This document shows, in pieces, positions 47,628 to 58,373 of a stretch of DNA of 64,000 nucleotides (its first letter is position 1; each line of letters starts with the position of its first letter). The position numbers and the translations under genes were made by a program. Location: contig NC_091047.1 in NCBI RefSeq assembly GCF_963966145.1, forward strand, positions 1,364,001-1,428,000, in the 5' to 3' direction. The notes beneath the pieces were generated by a model. The model did not search any database. It saw only the letters and a program-made list of their open reading frames with translations, and was not told the origin of the DNA. This DNA comes from Tenebrio molitor. Taxonomy: Eukaryota > Arthropoda > Insecta > Coleoptera > Tenebrionidae.

Positions 47628-49213
47628 TGGCAAGTTTTTGTTCAATTTGGAACGAAACAACACAAATTTAGAACACACTGCAGTTCTTTCGTAAACTTCT
47701 GTGTTGTTTCTTGGTCAAATTTTGTTTTAACGAACCAGTTGATTACAAAATCGACTTTTTAAATTTCCCAACACCGTCCAAAAAGTACACCGTAAAAATA
47801 TTAAATATTGTAAAAAAAGTTGTTTGCAATGTCGACAAAATGTACCGTAATCAAAATAGCATAAGTCTGATTTGTGTTAGATCAGCTGTATTTTAATACT
47901 GACAATCTGTACGGTCTTCTTGGAAAAAAAATGTATATTTACGTAAGTATATTTACAATTATTGTAGATTTGGGTGAAACAATGAGGGTGAGAACTTTCG
48001 TGTTGTAAGACTTGGGGGCCTTGGGCCCCGCTCGATTATTTTTTAATTCCCACCGCTCGTTCCGAAATCGGTGTTAATATTCAGTCTCGCACCGCCCTCC
48101 CCCCCGATTTCACTTTTAATAATGTCGCAACGTCTCTAATGAACGATTGTCTGAAGAAATGACTTCTTAATTGAGTCGTATCAAGTGAAAATTCGTCAAG
48201 CCATTGTCGCACGCCGGCGAATTCACAACAAACATTGACCCCGATCCCACGGCGCGATATCCTTTTCCACAGGAAAAACCGCTACGCTCCTGTCGAGGAC
48301 GATTACGGATCTAACTGTTCGAGTCCTTCCGCTCCGACGATGTGGTGCTGCATTTTTCGATTGCTCAACATCTCCGTCGTAAAAGCCGACGCGCAACGCC
48401 CGACTTCCATCTCCAGCCGATGGTGATCGCTCCTTGTGCAACAAATGCTGTTATCTAATTATGCAGTTCCCCAGTTTCCCACATGGCCGTTCGAAAACGG
48501 CGATAAATCACCAACGGCTCACCGTAAATCGCCTTATCTTCCGCGAGAAAATATAAATCCGGAGTCGATTCGTTTTGCTTTCGTCGGAAACGGAGACGGT
48601 TTCAGGAGCCATTTTCTGATCTGCACCAGTTCGTACAAAATTTTTTTTTCGAACGTTCAGATTATGAAGGAGGCGTCACGGTTGCGCTCTTGCTCTTAAT
48701 TAATTGGATTTTAATGCTTTTTCACGTTGACGACTAATTCAGCGCTGAAATTTTAAACGCGGATTTCACAAAGAAAGTCGACTAATTAAAATGAAAACGA
48801 CAGCGAATTATGATAATTTTATTGTTTCGGTGTTATGCCGCCCGGCACCGTGATGATCACAAGGATTTTTTCTTCGCCAGAGACGTCGAAGGTGTGCTGT
48901 GAAAGCTTACGTAAACAATAACAAAAAGAACGGAAAAAATTAAATCATATCACAAATGAATGTTGTTTGTATGTATGTACGTATCCATTGTCCGCTTATA
49001 ATTAAAAAAATACTGAATGTATTTGGTTGGGGTCTTCACTGATGGTTAGAGCGTTTCTTCAGCTCAAATTATAATTCACAAACCGTTCACGAGCGTGCGG
49101 GGGGACTGAGTGGTAACAAAAAAACAAGTAAGCCGAATTGTATTTATTGACAGTGAAGTAAATTTTACTTGTTCATTTTATAATAATCACAATTGTTCGG
49201 TTGCACAAAAATG
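47628..49213. other. Spacer, no gene recognised
   Basis: AT-rich except for a moderately GC-rich patch at about 48000-48620. No domain, RNA gene or element end is supported. Confidence 0.4.
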
Positions 49214-49340
49214 TTGTGTATACACCTTGACCGCGAAATCCTTTAACATCCTCGAGATTGTCTTGCCTCGGCCGTAAGCGGCCTCGGCGACAATTTTTCT
49301 CTCGGACGTTAAAGAAAGATTTCGCGGCCTTGATATACAA
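49214..49340. repeat. Hairpin repeat with a CGGCCGTAAGCGGCC centre
   Basis: TTGTGTATACACCTTGACCGCGAAATC on the left pairs with GATTTCGCGGCCTTGATATACAA on the right. Inner stem segments (CTTTAAC/GTTAAAG, CGAGA/TCTCG, TTGTC/GACAA) lead to a near-perfect centre CCTCGGCCGTAAGCGG. Total span is about 127 bases. There is no coding potential. Confidence 0.75.
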
Positions 49341-51996
49341 ATAAGTCAAATAACTATTGACGTTGTCAAGTTTTCATAAAAAGTAAGATGTTGTGTTGTT
49401 ACTTCGGCCGTTTTGCGATTTAGATGTTGATTTTTTTCCCAATTTTGGACAAATTTACCACAAAAATATTTCTTTTATTTGTGGAATTTCGAGAGAGCAC
49501 GGACCCCAAGAAAACCTCCGGATTCTGTTGATATTTTTAGATTGTTTGTTTATTTCCTGGTATTGTTGTTTATAGTTTTTTATGTAAATCCGAATAGTGT
49601 CGAAGAATTGTACGGCGGTTGTTAAAATTTTTAACAGTAATTAGTAACGTCAACGTCCAAGAATGGCACAAGGCTGTGACGCCTTGTCCATATGTATTAG
49701 TCTATTTAAATAAAAATGTCGTAAAAATTAACATGCTAATAATGTTTTTGAGATCGTTATTGGAATAATTGTCCGTAGAGGCTTCCATTATGGTCCATAT
49801 AAAGCGTCTCATTGGTTGGGACAACGACAGTGAGTGAGTTATAAATTTCCCGACTCGTTTCGTGTTTTCCCTACTAATAAATTTTGTTTAATAAACTAAT
49901 TAGCGTCCAATTATTCGCAATAACGAAGTAATTGGTGTAGTCAACAAAGTGATAAATAATCTGTTCCGACGAGGAACCATCGAAACCAGAAATTTTGAAA
50001 TTTTTTTCGAAATTATAGCGCGGTGGCGGAAGCGACAGCGCCCGTCAGAATTTCACTTGCCCCATGGCGAGGTTACCCAACGCGAGTCTCGCCACACTCC
50101 TGGTACATACACACTCCATAAAACAAGTATGAACACCTACACGTCCATTTTGTGCCGACCGAATGCCTTCCTCTAGTCACAATGTCGCGTGATGTAATTG
50201 TAGATACATCTACCTCCTCCCATTTGCACGGGCCTTAGAAAAGAGGAAACAAGATAAAAGATGTTGCATCATCGAGGAAACGTACAACGACCATGTAAAT
50301 ATTCCTAGAGAGACTTGTACTACGTTTTAATTGTGCGAGATAACGACGACAAAGCAAAAATCGAACAAGACCTGATCCGACGGACGAGTCGGAAATCTGT
50401 ACGCGATTCCAGGAATCGCAGATATCTACGATCGATCGCGAAAATTTCAAGTATAGCGCGTTCGTTTTAGAAGCGGGGACCGGTCGCAGGATCCAGTTCG
50501 TGCCGATTTCGGGAGTGGCGAACTATAGCGTGTTCGCCCTAAAAGCGGGTACCAGTCGCAGCATCTGGATTCGGTGCGAACTGTTGCGTCGCGGGAACCG
50601 CTCGACGGAAGCGGAAGTTGAAGGCCTCCATAAGCGCCGAACAATGGCGACTTTTCGGCGGTGCCTTGAACCTAACGGTGCGTCAGCGTGATCGGCGTCG
50701 AAATTTCCACCGTATTTGGTGGAAATTCGCCGCAGGAAATCGATCTTCGCCCCGATCGACTCTCTGTAACTGTAAAACGTGAACGGTAGCTCACCGGCCT
50801 CGGTTTTTCGAGCGTAGGTGCGAGCTTATCTCGGCTCGAATCCGCGCTACCGTACGTTCCGCGGGGCAATTAATCAAAGCAAAGTCGACAAATCCAAATC
50901 GTCGGTCGCTGCAGCAGGTTCAGCAGGATCCTGGACGGGTACTCGTAACTGTAAAGCGAGCTCTTCTCACGGCCGGCCCGTATCAGCAGGTTGAGATCGC
51001 TTAATTGACGAAATGGGGGGAGGGGGGGCAGGGTTTGTTCGCCGAATAAGACGAACACGACAAATGCAACAGATGTATAGGGGAACAGCTGAGGGCCCAA
51101 GTCGGAGCCTTGCGGGAGCGCTCTCGAACAGTGTGGAGATAAGTCGCCGCCGCCTCAGTAAATCCGATGGATCGTGGAACAGATGGCGGCGGTCATGATA
51201 GTCGAGGACGCCGCCGACCGCGACGGGGAAGAGTCCCCCGACCCACGCGCCTCCTCGTTAAAGAGCCGAAGTGTCTCACGAGCAGGGGTCAACGACAAAA
51301 GCGACGGAGGTGACCACCCGGAGGGGTCAACGACGAATCGGTCGCGTCCACATTTTTCCCCGGCGATCGATCGATCGATCGCTCGCTAATGAACGGTCCA
51401 ATTTAATCGATGACCGTGCATCCTCCAGCAGGTCTAATTGATGCCCCCCAATTAAAGATATCCGGTACGGCCGCGCGGATTATTATTACGGTACATTCCT
51501 GCGGCGTTTGGCCGAGACAAACGCTGCCGTAACAGTAAGCTGGTCAAAAAACGACATTTTTTTCAGTGGGAATCAGACGGCGGATGCAAATACATGCATG
51601 CCTGAGAAAAAGCGAGGGATTTTTCGGAAAAAAAAAAAAAACTCGACGAAAGGGATATCGGCGGCTAACTGTACAACGGCCGCTTTTACAAATTATCATA
51701 ATGCTAGATCCTCGTCTTCGATAAAGGCTCGAGATCGAAAATAATAGCCATAACAGTCCATAAATTTATATGATTCGGAATTGTTTTAACGGTAAGACCT
51801 GGTCGGGTGAGGGATCGCTAAAAACGTGAGATATTGGACGGAGCATCGTTGTTATTCACAGATTTTTATTCGCATTTTTTTTTCTAATAATACGTGATAA
51901 TTCTTCAGTTCTTCACTGATGCTTGGATCTAGATATCATCTTATCATTCTTTATTTGTCTGCAACACCGAAATATGTAGTTATTTTCATATGAGTA
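49341..51996. other. Spacer with a GC-rich block at about 50460-51480
   Basis: AT-rich at both ends with a CpG-dense central block. A short (CGAT)n run lies at 51364-51380. Within 50465-50600, two segments share a GCGTTCGYYYTARAAGCGGG(K)ACCRGTCGCAG-like pattern about 65 bases apart, a small local duplication. No gene is supported. Confidence 0.4.
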
Positions 51997-52095
51997 GCGC
52001 TGTCAGATTACTTTTCAGGTATGAGGCCGAAATTTGAAGCACGAGGCGGTAGCCGAGTGTTCAAAAACAAGCCGAATACCTGAAAAGTGACAGCG
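51997..52095. repeat. 99-bp hairpin repeat with a GAGGCGGTAGCCGAG core
   Basis: GCGCTGTCAGATTACTTTTC at 51997 pairs with the complement ending in GACAGCGC at 52095. The inner part (GAGGCCGAAATTTGAAGCAC versus TGTTCAAAAACAAGCCG) also pairs imperfectly, so nearly the whole 99 bases fold. The core resembles the centres of the hairpins at 13420 and 49214. Confidence 0.7.
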
Positions 52096-52865
52096 CACGA
52101 ATATTGATTAAGCAAAGTCTCCAGATGAGCAATCCAACTGTCATTTGGCGCTGTTTTAATATTCATCCGATGCTATTTTTTTTTCTATTAGCAAATGTGA
52201 CGATATGTTGGCTAAATGTGAATTTAGGAATCTTTTTTAAAAATAATGAATGTAAATACATACAAATTATTTGATGATACGTTCGATAGATGCAAATTTA
52301 GAGATTAGAGTAAAAATGTGTTAATTATCTTGCTGTCGACAAAGCTAGGCTAATGATATTCAATTTGTTCTGTAGCTCGCTTAACGCTCCGTTTCTGTTG
52401 GAATAAAGAAATTATTTTTTTATGTTGAGTGCTTAAGCAAGAACGTGATCATCTACCAGGATTTGAAACTGGAAAACTGGAAACTGACCGAAAAATGTGA
52501 ATTTTTCTGGTTGGTGGATGTCTAGAATGTTGCACTCACATCCTTTAAAATACTCCCTAGTACCTCGGTCGTATTTTAAACCCGTTCGTGCAATAAAGGA
52601 TAACTTTTTACGCTTATATCTTAAATAACTATTCTTTTTTGTTGGAGATTCTTAAAACAAAGTCGAAGTTTTTTTTATATCTTGTGGCTTTTTTGGAACA
52701 AAACAAGATTCGTTTTATAATTTTTTTAAATACATACGTCGATGTAAATTCGGAGGAAGTTGGAGGGCGTTTGTCGCTGGCTTTCGGTATAAACAGTCAG
52801 TTTGGTAGTTTGAAAGTGTGAACTTTTTGGAACCCTTCAGTGCCACCAAACGTTTAAACTTCGCG

Positions 52866-53012
52866 ATGGAAATTGTCGACTTTGAACGAGCCTACATCGG
52901 CCAGGTGGACCTGAAAACGGCAGCTTTCTTCCGCGATAAAAAACCAACAAAGTCATTGACTTCGAAGTGTTTGTCTAGAACAAACTCCGACAGAGGTCTT
53001 ATTATTTTCAAG
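52866..53012 (+). CDS. Possible first coding exon, unrecognised
   Basis: An ATG at 52866 (CTTCGCGATGG) opens 49 codons beginning MEIVDFERAYIGQVDL and reaching TTCAAG|GTTTAT, a weak but possible donor at 53012. A TATAAA word lies at 52788. The peptide looks protein-like but matches no family I recognise and no partner exon was found. It could equally be chance. Confidence 0.22.
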
Positions 53013-54112
53013 GTTTATTCGTTCTTTTGTTCGATGACATAAACGTAAACAAGTCCCGGAGAGGACTGAATTTCACAATTTTAATCGAACGGCGGCCGCA
53101 TCCTCTTCTCGATGACGCGAACGAGCTCGCTCCTGCGATATTCCTGCAGCGGAGAAAAGGAGTGCGGCGTTCCCGGTGCTGCCGCGTTCCGAAACACCTG
53201 GACACGTCGGCGACCGGTTCGAAGGAAAAAAACTAGCGAAAAGCGATCGGCGATTCAATCTCCAAACGACTTAATTGATGGGTGGCGGCGAGTCGAAAAT
53301 CAATTGCCCATCGATCCGATAAATAAATTCCCGAGTGATTGTCGACCTCTAATCCTGCTTTATGGGCCTCCCGGTGCAATTACGAGTCGATAAATTCCGC
53401 ACGTCGCTCCGCAATTTGCGCGGTCCTCCGGGAGTCGAGCGCGCGCCGCAGGGAAAAGGGTGGCGAAGAAACCTCACCAGTGCAGGAACCCACAGAAATG
53501 ACGGGTTTCGCGAGGTCACCTCACGAAAAATAATGATTATTGTGCGCGACAAGGCTCTCCGACCTAGTCGACAGGAAAATGCCATCAAGAAAAGTGTGTT
53601 ACTGTGGCAATAAACAGTATTACGCGTCCGTCGTCACATCGACATGCACTTAGCGTACACGCATCTTCATTGTCACCGCGAAGAAATTCGATTTTTCCTT
53701 TCGGACGGTCACGCCGAGAAAATGCGACAATGGGTGATGACGATGGACAGAATAGAAATCGACACGATGTGACAAGAATTGCCAGCGAATCAGAGGTCAT
53801 CCAAAGAAATTGACACCACTCGTGTTTATCAATGGGCTCTAACGAAGTTTCGGAAAAAGGATGAGAAAAAAAAATTAAGGGCGAAGGGCAATCCAACCGA
53901 AGAGTGTTGTCTTCGAGCCGCCAGATCGTCCGAGATTTGTTATCGCAAACCTGGTAACACCAAAGGAAAAAATCACAATCAAAAGGGAAAGAAAGCTTCA
54001 TCAGAATATGTTAAAAATCGGTTACAATATACCAGGTGATACCGAAGAGGTAGCAGAAAATCCAATGTCATCAGTAATTCCGAAAAAATCAAAAGCAAAA
54101 TACATATAGGAG
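53013..54112. other. Spacer with a GC-rich patch at 53090-53520
   Basis: No gene, RNA gene or complete element is supported. Confidence 0.4.
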
Positions 54113-54465
54113 TATGTACAGTTGCGGCCGTTGAAATCTCAGACAGGAAAGATTTAAACACTCTGTATAAATTCCGAAATTTGATTAGCGTAAACAGGAT
54201 TTTCATCAAGGATTATAAAGTCAGTGTCAGTATTTGACATATTAGGTCAGAATCGCGCGTAACTTTTGAAATGCCGCAATTATCTGATTTGCAAAAATGT
54301 GTTTGACTGAGGGACGGTGTGAGTATAAGAGCCATTGCGAGAGAAATTAATGTGGATAATGTTTGATTGACATTTTGAGAAACGTCACTTTCAATACCAT
54401 TTACAAAGCTAAAAGTTTGGCGTTGTCAAAGTGTCTCGAGTTTTCAACGGCCGCAACTGTACATA
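54113..54465. mobile_element. Internally deleted Tc1/mariner-type element
   Basis: The ends form an inverted repeat of about 24 bases (TATGTACAGTTGCGGCCGTT at 54113 and its complement ending at 54465), bounded by TA. Inside is a plus-strand remnant of a transposase N-terminus. The length, about 350 bp, shows that most of the transposase is deleted. Confidence 0.75.
54271..54366 (+). pseudogene. Transposase N-terminal helix-turn-helix remnant
   Basis: Reading from ATG 54271 gives MPQLSDLQKCV, a stop, then LRDGVSIRAIAREINVDN and a second stop. The 'G-S-x-x-A-I-A-R-x-x-x-V' pattern is the recognition-helix segment common at the start of Tc1-like transposases. The rest of the protein is missing. 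Confidence 0.6.
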
Positions 54466-54939
54466 CAGTGAGTTTTTTTAAAGACTGGCCATAGGGTTTT
54501 ACATGCTAATTTTTCAACCCCCTGTTAACTTTTGTTCTGATGAAAATATTCAAACCATTTTTGGAACAAAGTTGGAAGATTTTTCAAACTATCGGATAGA
54601 TTACAATTCAATATCCCAAACTGTCGAAAATGTTGTGAAAAAAATATTTTTTAGCGCGCCGAATGCGTCCAAAAGTGGAGATCGTCAGGTGCTGGTTGAG
54701 CCGACAATGGCGCTACTCTGGCGGCCGCTCGACGTACTATTATTTCAGCGCCCTAAAAATATTTTTTTCACAACTTTTTCGACAGTTTGGGATATTGAAT
54801 TGTAATCTAACCGATAGTTTAAAAAATCTTCCAACTTCATTCCAAAAATGGTTTGAATATTTTCATCGGAACAAAAGTTAACAGGGGGTTGAAAAATTAG
54901 CATGTAAAACCCTATGGCCAGTCTTAAAAAAACTCACTG
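54466..54939. mobile_element. 474-bp foldback MITE with TA target duplication
   Basis: Ends CAGTGAGTTTTTTTAAAGAC and its complement begin inverted arms of about 195 bases (54466-54660 and 54745-54939) that are almost identical, around a short unpaired GC-rich centre. TA flanks both sides (54464-54465 and 54940-54941). The left TA is also the end of the preceding Tc1-like element. There is no coding capacity. Confidence 0.85.
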
Positions 54940-54951
54940 TATATGTTTTTA

Positions 54952-56801
54952 TACAGGGTGTCTTAGCTAACATTTTCGAGCCTCATAACTCAGTTATTTT
55001 CCAGCAGATTTTTGTGAAATTTAAAATGCAGATATTTTAGACGGTGAAGAATAAAATCCCATTAATGCAATCACCCAAGTCTTAAAAACGTAATTTTTAC
55101 ATGCCTTTTTAAAATGTTTTATTTCCACCTTCTAAGTAAATGACACTTTATAGGTATTTGTGGTAACTAAGTAAATGGATAATTACAGGCAGAGCCCTGT
55201 AATATTTAACAGGCACGTAGAAGAGACCTGTAAAGACTTTACAAGGCTCATCAAAAAATAAATAATCAAAACTAATTAAATTATTTTTTTTAAAAGTTTA
55301 TTACAAACACAAACAAATTTAACTATCAATTGTTGCAATTACATACGTTAATAATGCATTTTGATCCGTTTCGCAAGTCATTTTCATGTCGCTCCTGGGA
55401 TCGAATCAGTAGAGAGCCGCACTTTCAGCGTTGGTAATTTCGTTGTTATTTTCTTGCATTTCAATAAAATCGCCTTCAAAGTCTTCATCGGGCATTAAAG
55501 CCACTCTTTCTTTTCTTTCTTTTTGCAACAAATTTCACAAAACTTCTGACAGTATTTTTGTTGTTTATCTCAACACCATGACGACGTAGGTATAATTGCC
55601 CCACCGCCTTTCATTACAAAAATTTTATAAACATAAATAACAATTAAAAAACGAAATTTAAAGGCTGAAGGTGGAAATAAAAGTTTGTATGCAATTCGCT
55701 TAGCAATTAATCTTTACTGGGCTTACTGGCTTATAGATACTCGTTCCTTACGTCACTCGTCCAACAAGTGCCAGCGCGCCCGTAAAGATTAATTTACTAA
55801 GCTCGTCACATAAATAACTAGAATCAATTAAGATCGACATAAAAAATTGATCGTCAATAAAAAATGCTGTAGGGAAAAACTCGTCCTTGAAAGACGTCTG
55901 GTTTGCAAGAAAAAAGCGAAAAACAGTGTTAAACGTGGCTGCAAATGCAAAAACGTAGACGCGTATGAAACAAACGCGCAATTTTGCAGAATTTTGGTCA
56001 TCCCTTTTCGCAGAAGCGCAGGTGACATATTTGACGTTTATCTTGCTAACCTTACAAACACTTACAAAGTTAAAGACAACATTTGGACGTAATTTATTAT
56101 ACTGGATGCTTTAATTCTTCCATAAAGGACTAAAACACGATCGGGATATTTTAGCAAGGTAATTTAGTTCACGTACGCTTCCTGTGTCTTCAAATAAATT
56201 GACGACTCTCTTAACCTTACATTTTGTAAAGCCTACATTTGGATAGTGTTCCACGAGAAAACGAACTGTGTCATTGAAGTTCTTACGACACTCTCCGTAG
56301 GCAAAAATGATTTCCTTTTTCAACAATATTGAAATTTCTGCCGCTGTAGTCTATTTTTAGAGTATGTATTTTCAATAAATTTTCACAATTTGACGTTTCT
56401 AATAAAGCGCGCCCAATTTTGACAGACTTTAAAGGGTGTACAAAATGTTGCTTGGCAATTAATCATCAATTGTTTCAAAAGGTAACTGCTCAAATACCTT
56501 AAAATTTTACATTAAATTTTTAACGACAAAATCTAATCTTTTCGTTGAATCCGACAAGTGATTTACTTAATTGTTTGTGTAGACCCCTATTTTCTAATGT
56601 TTAACAATCTAATAATAATCGCGCATAATTTTCGATTAAGGAAACATGTGTTAAAATTACATTTTTTCACTTGAGGTAATTTTATTATTATTACTAATTG
56701 AACCTTCACGGTCTAAAATATCTGCATTTTAAATTTCATAAAAATCCGTTGGCAAATAACCGAGATATTAGGCGCGAAAGTCTTAGCTGAGACAGCCTGT
56801 A
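54952..56801. mobile_element. 1.85-kb non-autonomous TIR transposon with TA target duplication
   Basis: Terminal inverted repeats of roughly 95-100 bases begin TACAGGGTGTCTTAGCTAAC on the left, and TACAGGCTGTCTCAGCTAAG read inwards from the right. They match at most positions up to ATATTTTAGACSGTGAAG. TA flanks both ends (54950-54951 and 56802-56803). The interior is AT-rich. One minus-strand peptide near 55430-55530, MPDEDFEGDFIEMQENNNEITNAESAALY in outline (start MPDEDF, end AALY then stop), could be the tail of a lost internal gene. No transposase catalytic core was recognised. Confidence 0.82.
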
Positions 56802-56803
56802 TA

Positions 56804-58046
56804 TTGTTTGTGTTGTATCATGCGTTGATTTAAATTTATCCTCAAAGCTGACGTTGAAGAGTCGATTGTGAACGCACCACTCGTGTAAAAGCGTAAGATT
56901 CAAACAGCTGATCCGTAATGCGTAGTGCGTCCACAATCGACTCTTCAACGCCAACTTTTAGGATAAATTTAAATGAACGCACGATACCTAACTAGAGAAT
57001 AACCAACCAGCAATTTATCTTTATAATGAAGACGCTTAAACTAAGAATTCGCCCAATGGCATTCCATTCTCCCTTTCTGGTGGAACTACAGACTTTGCAC
57101 TTTTTTTTATTTCTCTTAACCACTTGCGACAAGAATGACGTTTAGAGACATCGATCAATTATGAAAAGTGACACGTTACACACTAAGATCAGAAAAAATA
57201 AATATTGTAATTAAAAAAAAAGAAAGTGATGATCAATGGGGTCCATAGCAGAATGTGTAAATTACTTCCTCTGTTTATAGGTTTTTTTAGGAATCATAAT
57301 GTTTCCTGTGTCGCTTTTTAAGAGGAATCAGGTTTTTAATACTGCACCCTGTATATGCGTTCATTGTTGAATATTGTTATTCATTATCATTACACACGAC
57401 CGTAAGTAATGACTCATTACTCTATTGTGACCAATTGCGAAATTGCATTTGCAAATCATCGTACGGAATGTAAAGTTACTGTGATATAATATTCATGTGT
57501 CATAATTATTTTGAAATGTCATAACGTAATTTACGAGCCTGTGCACGCTGTAGGTTAAAAAGAAGTGATACATTATTATTAATTATGGTGGGGAAAATGA
57601 TAAAAGTTTGAACGTCGCAGAAAAACATCGAATTCAACTCGCATCTGATGGCCATTACACGCGAGTGTAATCTTGACCTTACTCAAAAAATGTCGATGTT
57701 CAAATCGAAACTTCAACATTTTTATTTCGACGGATTTGGTAAACGAGATAAAATCACGACGAGAAATAGATTTCTAGTTGCATTTCAAGTCGGACCGTTA
57801 CGAAAGCAAATCACGAGAGCACTTCGTGTCTCGCTTTGCGTAAAACGTGGTGAAAAATCCACGCACCTAGGGTGAAAATGTGCATTTCGAACGCGCCATC
57901 GCTAAATTCGAGATCACGTCAGATTTTTCTTTGAGCGATATGACCAATTAACCTTGAGAAACAATATCTAGGGAAATTACATGTTCCGCAAAGACGCGGA
58001 TAATTTATCGCGGCCAGGAGTGAACAACCGTTCCATAAATTAAAAT
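56804..58046. other. AT-rich spacer, nothing recognised
   Basis: A GACGTTGAAGAGTCGATTGTG word at about 56849 recurs inverted at about 56932-56953, forming a palindromic segment of about 105 bp (56830-56970). Otherwise there are no genes; the left target duplication of the copia element follows. Confidence 0.45.
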
Positions 58047-58051
58047 CGACC

Positions 58052-58245
58052 TATTGGAGTTTCATAATGGAACAGCAAAAATCACAGTATAAAAGAACTG
58101 CGTAGGTTGAAGTGGTCCAGATTCTGACCAGCACGTGTTGCACATAAAATAATTCACGGCATTGTAAAACTCCAGACTCCAAAATATTATTTAGTCCATA
58201 TAAAGCTTTTAAACAGCAAGGTTGTGTCTTATTAAAATCCCAACA
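58052..58245 (+). repeat. 5' LTR of the copia element
   Basis: 194 bp from TATTGGAGTTTC to ATCCCAACA, identical in length and apparently in sequence to 62713-62906. The terminal inverted pair is TATTGG...CCAACA, so the usual TG start is TA in both LTRs. A TATAAAAG word near 58088 may be the promoter. Confidence 0.93.
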
Positions 58246-58262
58246 GGTTATGGGCCCAGTGC
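58246..58262 (+). other. Primer-binding site of the copia element
   Basis: GGTTATGGGCCCAGTGC directly follows the 5' LTR. The core TTATGGGCCCAG corresponds to the internal (anticodon-side) part of initiator Met tRNA, the half-tRNA priming mode known for copia. Confidence 0.8.
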
Positions 58263-58373
58263 AACGCACAAGTAACAAGTGATTAAAGACGGTTCCGGTT
58301 CCCAGTATTTAATACACTCTGAGAGACGCGCGTGTAGTGCACAAGTGATATTTGTGACACAGTGCAGTGTACA

